From the NCBI GenBank assembly GCA_947396885.1, contig OX377202.1:76790643-76854642 (forward strand): a DNA stretch of 64,000 bases, written 5' to 3'. Shown here piece by piece: positions 36,501 to 47,000 of the stretch (positions are counted from its first letter, which is position 1; every line of letters starts with the position of its first letter). The DNA is from Heligmosomoides polygyrus polygyrus (lineage: Eukaryota > Nematoda > Chromadorea > Rhabditida > Heligmosomidae). Made by a program: the position numbers and the translations under genes. The notes under the pieces are model-generated. The model saw nothing but the letters and a program-made list of their open reading frames with translations, did no database searches and was not told the origin of the DNA.

Positions 36501-39500
36501 TTTACAATTACAGTTTCATGCATGCTGATGTCCCGGCTAGGTGGAGGCATGCTTACATCATTCCTATTCCCAAATCCCCAGCTTCGCATCTTCCCTCGAA
36601 CTTTAGGCCAATAAGTTTGACATCTCTGTTTGCTCGGGTATTTGAAAAAATTCTTTAGGAAATAATTATTTCCCATCTAACTCTTCATTCAATCATTCCG
36701 GAGGAGCAGCACGGGTTCACCAGGGGTAAGTACACGGAAACTCAAATGTTGGAATGTTTAAATGAATGGACTACGTCCCTTGAAAGGAAGGAGGGAGTAG
36801 ATATTGTATATCTAGGCTATGCAAAAGCGTTTGACAGGGTGTCCCACAGCAAGTTACTCGTCAAACTCCAAATTGCAGGTATACACCCTAGAATCATTAG
36901 CTGGATTCAAGCGTATCTTAAGGATAGGTCCTTTCAAGTAGTTGTTAACGGGGCTTATTCCAAAGTGTGTCCTGCCCCCAGTGGAGTACCTCAAGGCAGT
37001 GTACTAGCACCCATTCTTTTCAGCATATACACCTGTGATATCCCGGACGTGATCAAACCTTTTGGGGTCTCGTGTAGAATGTTTGCAGACGATGTAAAGA
37101 TTTTTACCAGTATCTCAACGCCCTCTTCTCGTGAGCAGATGCAGAAAGCTCTTGATGCCCTCTTAACTAGGTCCAAAACTTGGGAACTTCCCATCTCTCA
37201 AACCAAAACCAAGGTACCCTATCTTGACCGGCCAGCGTACTATCTTGATGGGCATGAACTATCGGGTGTTACTGAGATAACTGATTTGGGATTCTCATAC
37301 AATAGAAGGCTTGAGTTTGATAGCCACTGTAATAACATTGTTAACAAGGCCTACGCACAATTGTACAAGCTCTTTCGCTGCTTATACACCAAAAATACCA
37401 AGGTCCTGCTCAAGGCGTACACAACGTATATTAGACCTATCCTGGAATATGGTACCACCATATTTAATCCAATGAAGAAGGGCCTGATTAATCAGTTGGA
37501 AGGAGTACAATTTAGTTTCACAAGGAAAGCTCTATTAAGAACCGGCAATTTTGACTACAGAAGCATACCCGGTGTTACGCAACGTAATGTTGATCTAGGA
37601 CTACCAACTCTGGAATGCAGAAGGAAAATCTTTGATGTAGAAATGGCACGAAAAATTGTGAATGGTCGTATTCGTCTCAGTGGCTCCTTCTTCATCATGC
37701 GTAATTCCTCTACTAGAGGCGAGATTAAAAAGATATTCCTACCCCTGGCTATGACTTCAGTGAGAAAGGCTTTCTTTATTCACAGGGCGGGAGCAGAATA
37801 CCAAAGGCTGTGCAAGCGGGGTTCTTTTCGCATTCCGTCTGTTCATGAGATTCCGCATATCTAGCTCTTGTTTTCATCCTAACACTTATTTTAATTATAA
37901 TGCTACAGTAAATGCTGTTGCTGGTCAGTTTTCTTCCATGGTTCTGTGTTACGCAATTTATTTCTCCTTATTAGTCTCACATGTGCTTGTAACATGTAAT
38001 AAATATCAATATCAACCAGGGGGATAACTGCGAACTGATAACCTTGGTGGCTGGCCAACCAAGTTTACGATATACTCAGCGGGCGACACGTCTGGATATG
38101 AATGGGGATCAGATGCAGAGCGTAGGTATTCAGAAAACGTACACTAGACGTCGTCCAACGTGCGTAGGGATTCAGGCGTGCCCTAGACGTCGTCCAACGT
38201 GCATGGGGATTCAGAAGACGTGCTGAAAATGTCGTTAAACGTACGTAGGTATTCAGAAGGCGTGCCCTAGACGTCGTTCAGCGTGCGTCAGGATTCAAAA
38301 GACGTGCTTCCGAAGTCGTCCAACGTGGTAGGGATGCAGCAGACGTGCCGCAAACGTCCAACTTACGTAGAGATTCCGAGTAGTGGAGACCAGAGGAGGG
38401 GATTAACAAAGGGGGACCACTAGAGGGGGGGGGATAAGGGGGCCAGTATTTCCCCTCAATATCGTCCAATGGGCGTCGAGTTTCTGAATACGGGTCACAG
38501 AAGTCGTGGCAGATGTGTCGAGGTGCAGAAGTGTCATAGACGCCGCTGCAACGTGGCGACATGTGGGTCGGGACTCAGTGTCACATATGCGTGCTTGACT
38601 CTCACTCCGGTAGAAAGAGTGACTATGGGATTCGAGGATAATTCGAGGATATCTTCCTCCTTTCTTCTTTAGGCCTGCTTACTGTAATAAAAGTAAGAAG
38701 GCCTAAAGAAGAAAGAAGGAAGATTGGGGTTCTTCTATTCTCGGGGTTTGGGGGCGAAGCCCCCAACCAGACGTTTGACAGCCACTAGGTCACTGAACGT
38801 CTGGTTCACTATAAATTTAATTTAGATTATTTTTACCCATGGGGCAGGGGTTGAATTTCTGGAGCCTTTAAAGAAAAATAACCTACCTAACATTCTATGG
38901 GATTTAAAACAACTAACAGGTATCTTGCTTATTCGCGTTTGTTTATGAGTTTTTGCGTGTCTGTATAAACCAAGAATCACTTGTTTAGTCAACTGTTGTT
39001 GTGTATCGGAATTGTATTTGCTCTAAGTTTGCTCCCGTAGAAAGGGCGCGAAAGAGGTGCCGGCTGTCGCGTGCACCCGATACCAGGTTCCTGGTCCGGA
39101 TTTCCAAGCCAACCAAGCCTTCCATCCCTCCGAGGTAGGTGAATTGGTACAGGACTTGTCTGGAAAGGTTAAAGCGCCGACTAGTCCGTCGGCTGGCCAC
39201 CGCAAGTCATTGTATGGTCAAATACGCATACATATCTCCTCCACGACATGTTATCCTCTTATCGTTTAATCGCGTTACTGGCCACGTGCAGAATAAATAA
39301 ATGGTATTTCTTCTAATCTCTGAAAAAAAACCCTTTGAATGGCGATAATAGATTCGGAACGACTTTTGGCGAGCTAACTATCGTATCTTGTTTAATCGCG
39401 TTTATTTCTCAGTGTTCTTAGATTTTCCTTCTTGGAACTATTATGATGTGCTTCGAAAAAAGATCCTTTGAAACTGCCACCCACTCTCCAACGAGACTTA

Positions 39501-41388
39501 AATTTGATTAGTTTGGCTGTGCTTGTAAATCTGTATGACAGCTGTACCTTTGCCCTGTTTTTTAGTCTAACACAGTGGCTGAAGCGTTTCCGCTTAACAA
39601 GCTGTCGGAGTTGCTTCGAGGAGAGGTTGCAGCTGCCGGATGGACTGAAGCTTTAAACTTTGCGCTCTGTTCAAGGGATGACATTTCCATACGCCTTCGA
39701 GACGACAAAGCGCTTGACAAGGCCGTGCATATATCAAATCCAAAGACTCAGGAATTCCAGGTATTGTACTGATCAAATGGTGCAGCTTCGCTGTGCACAT
39801 GGCTAGCACTCTTTCAGGTTGCGCGGTCATCTCTTCTTCCCGGATTAATGAAGACGCTTTCGTCAAACCGTGACATGCCGCTACCTCTCAAACTGTTCGA
39901 GCTGCAGGACGTAATATTGAAGGATAGTGAATCTGGTAAGGCCTATTGAGAACTTTGTATCTTCTTAAGTTTTTTTTTACTAGAATTTTCTCTGGTTAAG
40001 GCCTCTATTTTCCTGATTGCTCCAGATATGGTACTGAAAGTTGTTAGTATATGTTTTGCGCCTCTCGTGGCTTTTATTGTGGACCTTCCTTATTTTCAGA
40101 TGTTTTCGAGAGGCACAAAACATACAACAGTTAATATAGTGCCGAGGTTCTATGAAGAGAAAAGCTGGGAGATTGAAGGCAATCTATTGTAGTTCTAAAA
40201 TGATTATTTTAAAGTTAAGAGAGCTAATATGGTTCTCATGAAGAAGAATGCATGCAGTCTACCTTTTTAACACTACCCATAAAAATAAATACACAAACAA
40301 GAAGTCGCAATTTGTTGAAGTTGTACCAATAAGAAAGAAGATCGAGACGAACTGAACGTTTCGTGCAAATTTTTCTTTTTTTCTCCGGTCAATTCCATAG
40401 CAGCAGGCTTGTCTGGCTGATCTTTTGATCATTTTTTAACAGGCATAGCATTATTTTTCTGGAGTTATTCTGTGCGTGCGAGCTTTCTTGGAAGTTTCAT
40501 GTTTATCCTCCATGTAACCATCTTATGCTGTTTGAAATAAATCTGAGCAGAAAATAACATAAAAGCCCGCTCTCTTTGGAACGCAACTTCCGAAACAGTG
40601 CGGCTAATCTTCGGCCCCTTTTAAACGCGTTATAACGGGAGACTGTATCTCTTTCTTAGATTTTGCCTAAGCCGTGGGCTACTGCGTTTCTCCTTTCCCA
40701 TTTTTAGTTCCATTTAGTAGATGCTCATTGCAGAGGTTGGAGCCCGTAACGAGCGTCGGCTAGCTGCTGTGTACTACAACAAGACCGCCGGTTTCGAAAT
40801 CGTACACGGCTTCCTTGATCGAGTGATGCGGCTTCTCGACGTGAACCCATCGAAAGAGGATGGCTATTATATCCGAGCCTGTGATAGTGGGTTCTTTGAA
40901 ATTGTTGACTGCTCTCATTCTTTTCTTTTTGAGCTCTTGTGTGAACCAAGTAATATTTCTTTTGTGGTGGATGCTGTTGTGAAAGCCTTTGGTTCTCTTG
41001 TGAAGTAGGTTCCGATGGCCGCGTAAACGAAAAACCGCTACTATAGCGCAGAAAGAACTGGATATTTTAGAAGTTTTTCGCCATTTGTTGTTCCAATCAA
41101 ATATTTTCTAGATCCCACTTTCTTCCCCGGACGATGCGCCTCTATTGTCGCCCCTGGGGGTACAGCTGTGGGAGTGTTAGGTATGTGCTTTATATCTCTT
41201 TCTTTTACAATCTCATATACGGTTTCCATATGAAAAGTGTCAGACAGATCCTGTCTACGCGTGAGATCCATTGTCTCACTAGTCCTATGCATTCGTTTTC
41301 AGGGGTTCTTCATCCCGAAGTGATATCTGCCTTCGGACTTAATTTACCTTGTTGTGCAATTGAAATGAATATTGAGTATTTCTTATAA
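25835..41388 (+). CDS. FARSB: Phenylalanyl-tRNA synthetase beta subunit (complete)
   Basis: Beta chain of the cytosolic alpha2-beta2 enzyme that charges tRNA-Phe. Eighteen exons with matching phases: 25835-25892, 25949-26004, 31628-31785, 32452-32521, 33301-33390, 33470-33545, 34861-34961, 35015-35123, 35178-35248, 35310-35371, 35475-35529, 35608-35748, 35805-35909, 39566-39760, 39818-39935, 40734-40886, 41112-41180, 41303-41388. They encode 590 aa, as expected (human 589). Landmarks: [11 protein letters not shown] start, [148 protein letters not shown]. Introns 2 (5.6 kb) and 13 (3.7 kb) are full of repeats. The acceptors before 35475 and 35608 are weak (TTTTAAG, TTTGAAG), so those two edges are slightly uncertain. 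Confidence 0.96.
26021..28187 (+). mobile_element. 5'-truncated non-LTR retrotransposon with open reverse transcriptase
   Basis: It sits in FARSB intron 2. A single open frame (26021-27523) encodes RT with [13 protein letters not shown], motif [24 protein letters not shown] and the catalytic MYADDIKIY, followed by the usual thumb region ([12 protein letters not shown]). No endonuclease domain is present, so the copy is 5' truncated. About 640 bp of 3' UTR end in a (AAAT)n tail at 28155-28187. The motif set fits the CR1/jockey-like group; the clade needs a tree. Lack of stops suggests a young copy. Confidence 0.9.
28700..28850 (+). repeat. Diverged tRNA-headed SINE (same family as 8776-9070)
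   Basis: AGCACCGGTGGCGTAAAGCG, then GTTCGGGTCTCGCCTGGTGC and the tail GTTTTGATCGCAAC...ATCCTGCAAC correspond position by position to the 8.9-kb pair. The B box is mutated (TTCGGGTCT). Confidence 0.7.
29006..30482 (+). mobile_element. Hairpin-headed composite minisatellite element, copy 1
   Basis: It starts after a long TA tract with the hairpin CCAGACGTT...AACGTCTGG (29006-29043), followed by GCTTCACCCCCAAGCCCCGA GAATAGAA, a poly(C) run (about 29336-29358), an imperfect ACTGGTYCCCYTT minisatellite (about 29520-30110) and a 41-42-bp minisatellite (about 30115-30450; core GCGCGACATCGGTGACACCT then CTTCTGAACCCAGACACC). The same ordered set occurs inverted at 38090-38804. No protein-coding signal: the open frames over the repeats are composition artefacts. 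Confidence 0.7.
30483..30689. repeat. TA-rich microsatellite and short spacer
   Basis: (TA)n tracts at about 30531-30580 mirror the (TA)n tract before 29006, so the composite element is bracketed by TA repeats. Confidence 0.6.
30690..30932 (-). repeat. tRNA-derived SINE, family A copy
   Basis: On the - strand the head reads GTGTAGCGCAGTTAGAATAG, then GGTGCCGGCTGTTGCGTAGG and the B-box-like GGTTCCTGGTTCGGATTCC; the body contains GCGTATTTGGCCATACTATG. It is the clearest tRNA-like head of the family. It lies in FARSB intron 2. Confidence 0.65.
31878..31927. repeat. 27-bp-arm palindrome centred on TTAATTAA
   Basis: CGGACGTAGTGTGG...CGTAATTAA is mirrored by TTAATTACG...CCACACTCCGTCCG with a few mismatches. 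Weaker outer inverted similarity (CTCATACTTCG near 31822, ATTCGAGTATGAAC near 32001) suggests a small MITE of about 200 bp in FARSB intron 3. Confidence 0.55.
32573..32895. repeat. Palindrome-rich 42-bp minisatellite element
   Basis: Five units of 42 bp (GAATATTCGAATAATGAATA plus TTTTCGAATTTTGGGCCTCAC) lie between ends reading TATACTTGTGTCC and GGTCCGAAGTATA, which are imperfect inverted repeats. Because 42 is divisible by 3, both strands stay open, producing spurious repetitive frames. It lies in FARSB intron 4. Confidence 0.75.
33878..34614 (+). mobile_element. Tc1/mariner-type element with 28-bp terminal inverted repeats
   Basis: The ends TACAGGGTGCGTAAAAAGTA TTGACGCAC and their exact inverse bound 737 bp, with TA at both junctions. 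The interior has a degraded transposase C-terminus (MNPLDYSF, stop, AILVNEAC), the DDE-region text of Tc1 transposases, with stops. Non-autonomous. It lies in FARSB intron 6. Confidence 0.82.
36323..38005 (+). mobile_element. Non-LTR retrotransposon with inactivated reverse transcriptase
   Basis: In FARSB intron 13. Frames 36323-36658 and 36659-37864 are one RT interrupted by a single TAG after FEKIL. Visible: [48 protein letters not shown] and MFADDVKIF. Motif A reads [12 protein letters not shown], where the expected catalytic Asp (YLD) is Gly. The 5' end (endonuclease) is missing. Related in organisation to the copy at 26021 but clearly diverged from it. Confidence 0.9.
38090..38804 (-). 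mobile_element. Hairpin-headed composite minisatellite element, copy 2 (inverted)
   Basis: Reading the - strand from 38804: hairpin CCAGACGTT...AACGTCTGG (38767-38804), GGGGGCTTCGCCCCCAAACC then CCGAGAATAGAA (about 38729-38766), a 24-bp-arm hairpin (38653-38722), a short C-rich CTAGTGGTCCCCCTTT tract (about 38390-38450) and a 40-42-bp minisatellite (about 38100-38380; unit GGATTCAGAAGACGTGC plus TAGACGTCGTCCAAC on + strand). The order matches copy 1 at 29006-30482. Confidence 0.65.
38653..38722. repeat. 24-bp-arm hairpin
   Basis: CTTCCTCCTTTCTTCTTTAG GCCT pairs with AGGCCTAAAGAAGAAAGAAG GAAG (one mismatch) around a 22-base loop. Confidence 0.8.
39005..39235 (+). repeat. tRNA-derived SINE, family A copy (opposite orientation)
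   Basis: The - strand shows GACCATACAATGACTTGCGG TGGCCAGCCGAC, then GGACCAGGAACCTGGTATCG GGTGCACGCGACAGCCGGCA, matching the 30.7-kb copy in inverse orientation. Note both copies lie in FARSB introns. Confidence 0.6.
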
Positions 41389-41609
41389 CTTTCGTGGTTA
41401 GTCCGTCGTTGTTGTTCAGTCATTGTTTTCGGTTGTTTTGCTTGTTGAAGCTGTCTTGTGAACACCATGTTAAAGGTTGTTGTAGGTTCTTATCCATTTT
41501 ATAAATCATTATTATCGCTTAAGTCTTGAATTCTGTGGTTCCGGCCTTCGTCTTACCGCATACAGTTCTTGTCTGAACGATTTCGCTCTACCAAGCAGTC
41601 ACATTTCCG
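41389..41609 (+). promoter_or_regulatory. Short FARSB-TMCO1 intergenic region (candidate intercistronic region)
   Basis: 221 bp separate the FARSB stop from the TMCO1 start on the same strand. The interval is T-rich (TTGTTGTTCAG, GTTTTCGGTTGTTTTGCTTG) and has AG acceptors after CCGCATAC and CTACCAAGC just before the ATG. This layout is compatible with SL2-type trans-splicing in a nematode operon, which is inference. Confidence 0.4.
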
Positions 41610-43636
41610 ATGTTATCCGACTGCTTGCTCATCATTGCGATCGCCTTGTGTACTGCTCTTGCGGGAGAAGGTCTCACATACTTACTAGTCTATAGATCGG
41701 ACCAATACAAGCGTCTGAAGGTAGGCTTGATCGACTTGCCTGTAAGCGTAGACTGACATTATTTTTTTAGGCCGAAATGGAGAAAAAGACTAAAAAATTG
41801 GAGAAGAAGAAACAGGAAGTAGGAGAGGCTGTTGACAAAAACGCCAAAAAGCGATTAGAGCGAGATGAAGAACGATTGAAGGTGAGCTAGATTGTCTTCC
41901 TCCTATTCCTTTTATCTAATCTATTGTATTGAGTTCAGGCAACGAACCGCGACATGTCGATGTTCAAAATGAAGTCGATGTTTGCCATTGGACTCGCTTT
42001 CACCGCACTTTTATCCACGTTCAATTCGATCTTCGATGGCCGTGTCGTCGCTCGCTTGCCTTTCGTGCCCATCAGCTTTATCCAGGGATTATCACATCGT
42101 AATCTAGTGAGCTGATTACGGTCTTATCAGCTCTAAGCTACGTCTATAGACTGAAGATCCAAACTTCCTTTACTGGGAACTAATAACCCGGTCAACACCG
42201 CTTTGTCAGCCGGTTAGGTGTGAGAATGAAGGGTGTCTTATGGTGCGGTTCAGCCTGATGGGGTTTATTTAGCCCCATATTCGTCCTGCGCTCTTCGCCT
42301 AGACGCCGTCCAAAGTTGGGTCTGACAAGGCGTGAGGAAAACCTACTCCTGAAAGTTTCACAAACAAACTATCTGCACGAGATGGACTGGCAGGGTACCA
42401 ATAGTCTTTATTGCGCTACTTTTTTGCTCTGTCAGACTAAATTCGTTCACGCATGTGATGGATGGCGTTCACCTCTAATCGCTTTGGGCTATGTCATCGA
42501 AGATTGGGTCATTCGGCTAAGCAAAAGATCTCACCGACGCTCGGTGGACACTAGCCGCTAGTGACTGAATTTCACGGGGCATCGAAAGAACAGCAGGACA
42601 CTCGGAGTTCTTAGGGAAGGCCAGAACGAGGCAATCAACGCGTCTCGTGTCGCTCCACTGAAAGGACCCGCTGGGCCACTCCGTTACATGACGGGAAATA
42701 GTGAACACGTCGATAGCGCCTATTCGAGTAAATTTACCTCTTCCGTGACGGCAGGTTACAGAAGTCGCTAAATTGAAGGGTGCTCTATAGAAGCATTGTA
42801 GCGTATCTGCTTCGGTGTGTGTCGTGATTACAGGAGCCGTCTCTTCACTAAACGCCGCAGAAACGGTGGCAAATATATTGCACTGCTATACTGGCCAAAC
42901 CGACGGCTGGCTGAAGCGCGACCATAAACGCAGGGTCTTGGTTCGGGCACCGTCAAGACTAACGAAGATCTCCATCCCGCAGTGGTCTGTGGATGAAGCT
43001 TGTTCGTCGGCTAGCTGCCGGGAGTCAGCGCAAAGTCAAGCACTTCTTAGTTTGCTTTATGTTGTAAAACTAGAATGCGTGGCCATCCAACACAAAATTG
43101 ATTAATTCCTTTACCTGGCCTCTACCCTCTAAACCTAAATTGTTCTGCTTGAGCGAACAAAACCAGTGCGTCTTGCCACTATGGCTTTAAGCATCGTTTA
43201 TTTATTTTGAAGAGGTGTGACAGTTCTATACAGTTCAACTACATAACTTTCTATAATAATTTTCCTCAGTCGAGCTGAGACAAGTCCAGTATAGCTGCAT
43301 TAATGGGGGGGGGGGGCACTTCGAAATGGGAAAAATTCAATGCCTGTGGCATTAACCCACACTCTACTGCAGTATGGCTTTGTGTCCTCGTGATTAGCAT
43401 AAAGTGAAGACCAGTTCTTAGAACCCACTATCTAGACAGAGGACTTAACTTTTGCTTTTCAGGTTGGTGATGACATGCGCGACTGCTCGTTCATCTTCCT
43501 CTACATTCTGTGTACCATGACGATTCGGCAAAATCTTCAGAAAGCTCTTGGTTTCGCTCCGTCCCGTGCCATGAACCGTCAGCAAGGGTCCTCTTGGGCG
43601 CCAGCGCAGCAGCAGCAGTTCAACTACTTCCGCTGA
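41610..43636 (+). CDS. TMCO1: TMCO1, ER calcium load-activated channel / Oxa1-superfamily insertase (complete)
   Basis: ER membrane protein that is part of a translocon-associated insertase and is reported as a calcium-leak channel. Exons 41610-41720, 41771-41881, 41939-42106 and 43463-43636 are all phase 0 and encode 187 aa (human 188). A first membrane segment LLIIAIALCTALAGEGLTYL is followed by a lysine/glutamate-rich coiled coil (residues about 38-85, EKKTKKLEKKKQEV), then NRDMSMFKMKSMFAIGLAFT, NSIFDGRVVARLPF, SFIQGLSHRNL and GDDMRDCSFIFLYILCTMTI. The C-terminus FAPSRAMNRQQGSSWAPA ends QQQQFNYFR. ATG is preceded 10 bases upstream by an AG usable as a trans-splice acceptor. Intron 3 is 1.36 kb and holds only unrecognised sequence and a poly(G) run at about 43304-43315. 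Confidence 0.96.
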
Positions 43637-43867
43637 ATGCTTCCACCATAGTGCCATCGCATTACGCATGTGTTCGTTTCATGTTTGTTTATTCGTTCGC
43701 TGGAAGCGCAAAGTGAACGAGCGCACTCAGCCGTCAGCCGTGTCCAAATTCAGGGACGTTATTTATTCATATCAATTCAGAATGCGTCATCGACACAACC
43801 ATCACATTAAAAACTCTAGGCGTAGAACATTTGTTAACAGAAGAACTAGAATTCCATATGATTGTAC

Positions 43868-43873
43868 AATAAA
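43868..43873 (+). terminator. Possible poly(A) signal of TMCO1
   Basis: AATAAA lies about 230 bp after the TMCO1 stop. TMCO1 and the CK2 beta-like gene converge here with 399 bp between stops; an inverse TTTATT near 43762 could serve the opposite gene. Confidence 0.45.
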
Positions 43874-44035
43874 TATATACATCTAGAACGCAAACAATCA
43901 CAGATTTAACCTGAACTAGAATAAGTCCTCAGAAACGCCTGAATTCATTAGGAACCCGAGGGTGCCATCACCAAAATACCTGTGGCAGGATGAGTGAGCA
44001 TGAAAACATTTTGGTAGGTGGGCAGGACCCCCGCT

Positions 44036-47000
44036 TTAGGCACGTTGGTCTTCCGTATCACCGGGTTCTTGTCGAATCTTGAACCCGAACAATCTGGAAG
44101 CGCACAGTGAGGTGTGATGTGGGAAGAAAAACGGCAGCAACCTACCTTGGCACAAACCGCTGAGGCTTGGGGCGACGATATTCGGGGTACATCATGAGGA
44201 ACATCTCAGGAAATGACGTCCCGAAATATGCGCCATCGATAGCCTGGTGTCGAGCGTGCTTCGGGAAGTAGATGTCCGAGCATGAAGTGCAGAACATCTT
44301 TACCTACAAAGTCGGTCTCTCTATTCCACTACTCCGCCTAACCTTTCAACTTATGAGGAATTTGGAGATGATGCATGAATTTTAATGAGCTGTTCCGCCA
44401 AATCAATTCTTTAAAGGCTTAAAGATTGGTAATCGAGTGGCGTCCAAATAATGCTAACCATAAGATTATAATGAGCAAATATCAAGAACATAAACATAAC
44501 GATGACGGAAACAGTGTAGAGATGAGAAGGTTCACTTCCCCGGCTCTTCCAACGAATCTTAAGACAACATCACTGGAGTGCTTTTTGAATATGTCCAGGT
44601 CTTACAATACGTTTTAAATGGAAAGTCGATGTAAAAAGAGCATGAGCTATTCATTCCTAACGAATTCGCTGCCAGTCGTGCGCCAGAATACATACAAGGC
44701 TTGGATGGGCTGTACATGAAAGTGCGTGCGAGATCACCGCTTTCCATGTGTGCTGTGGTGTTGACCCATAAATGAACAGCACTATTCTAACTTCAGTGTT
44801 CATGCCGTTTGTTAAAACAGTCCGAAGAAAGCGTAGCTAATTCGCTAGATCGCTCTTTTTTCAAGACATCTCATACTCAGCTGAACTTTCGAAAAGGTAT
44901 CAAACTCCCTCTTTCTAACTCTTTGAAAAATATTAAGGTCTGTGTGCAATACTCTGAAATTTCTCTTCCTCCAGATGAATTGGAGCGGTATAAGCTTCAG
45001 GGCAATTTGGTCTAACGCTGCTTCTATGTCCTTCACTTACTCGACTATCTCTATCGCATCACGAACGCATTTTGAAGGAAAAACCAAGTGCCAAATTATG
45101 TAGTACATAGTACAATCCAGCGGTGAATAATTCGAAAACTACGAGAAAGTGTTCTGAAGAATGTCCGAACAGAGCTTTAAGCAATACAAGCGGAAAAAAG
45201 AAACCAACGAAGCAGTACCGTGTCTTTTCCGGGCAAATCAACTGTTCCCATAGGCAGCAGTGGATGCTCAAAGCAGAGAACACGAGGACAATTACCAAAA
45301 TCTCCGTTTCGCCACTTCTGCAGCATCATCGATACACCCCTTGAAATGGATCGCTTAGAAGGCAAAGCAAAACACCAACTGTAAGAAAAGTAGTTCCACC
45401 TATTTGTTAGGATAAATCTGGCGTGAATCAGTCCATACAGCTTCTCGGCAAGCCTTTCTATCTCGGACGAATCCCCATCAGTATCGTCTGCTGAGTCGTC
45501 TAGAAGTGCAACAGAATGAGAAAAAGGGTCGTCTCACTGAAAGCTGCTCTGAACAGCGCCCGGTATTACTTTCAGTTACAAAATGTCTGCAGTTTATACA
45601 ATGACACATAAAAATTACGGTAGACAAAAATTTCGAAAGTTCCAGCTCACTGGAAGCAAAGCCGCACTCCATATATAACATTCCAAATGAAGTTTCAGGG
45701 TGCAATGAAGAATATTCAAAAAGGCAGAGTGAGGGAGAGTGTTACGCAACGTTGGAGTGACATGAGCAAAATCTGGGAAGTCGAATTGTAGAATACGTTT
45801 AGAATCTCAGTACCTTGAATATGCAGTTTCCTACAAACAAGACTGCTCACATAACAACCATTTAATTCTGAACACAATCGAAGTACCTTACGTACCAGGC
45901 TCTAGGTCCAGTATTTTATCCAGCGCCTCTCGAAACTTGGGGACGTAGTCACTTAGACCTGTCAGGTTGAAGTTGTCTCCAATGTAGTCCTCGTCGACCT
46001 AAACAATTGATTTGAACGGTAAAATGCCATGTTGAAAGAATAAAATGATAAACTTCGGCCGGCGGCTATGAATCCTTTCGCGGTACGCGCCACTCATTCT
46101 ATCTACATTGACGGAGATCGTGGGCCCATTTTTTAAACCTTGACCTACCGATTTGCGGAGGCCATAGTCTGGAAAAGTCAATGCTTTGACTTTCCAGACA
46201 AGCCTGTTATACCAAATTCCCGATCGCAAAGGGACAGAAGGCTAGGTTAGCCCTCGTGGGACTCGAAGCATGAATCGACCTCGAGCGCTGGTGCCCCCTC
46301 CGGGTGCATTACACGCCCCCTGACATCTAAAATGAGAAAGGTCGAGCCGGCTGTGGCTACGACCTGTTTGTGAATTAATTAAAATTCTCCAAGTTCTCTC
46401 TTCGTAAAACCTCGGCAGTTCCTTAGTGTGCTTCTATGACGAACGAGGTTGTAAGGCGGATCAGTTTATTAAGCGGCCTAAAGCTTCAAACTGTTCGTCT
46501 GTTCGGAATGGCTCATTGTCTGGTAGGTGTCCAGCTCCAAGGTAGTAAAGTCCACGGTCCACAGCCACACGTTGCGTCTCAGAAAATTAGAAAACGGTGG
46601 GTTGCAATTCTAGCTCGAGAGGACCAGCCCAAATGACCAAATGAGAATTGTGCCATTTCCTTACGTCCCAACATCCTCTCCAGTGGGGTTGCCCGATACA
46701 CTGTGAACCAGCTTCTGGGCTCTTGACGAAATTCAGGGAAGGGCATAGAGGGGCAAAATACGTCCCGGTTCCTCAAGGAGCTGAGGCACATTGCTCCCTT
46801 GCCATAGTCTACGCAGGATCATTTCTGATGCACTTTTCCCTCTGACGAGGGTGGAAACATTCCGATCTTCCGGGGATCCCCAGCGTGCTCACCGGAAAGT
46901 AAGCTACAAAGCACTGTCCTCTCATAAACCAGTTTAGCGGCTTCGTCTGTGCTAGCTGGTTTGCTCTCAATTTCGGTGTCGTTGTCGAACAGACAGAGTA

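Noticed and set aside
43304..43315. Poly(G) run as a quadruplex signal
   Set aside because: A single uninterrupted run in an intron; more likely simple homopolymer slippage.
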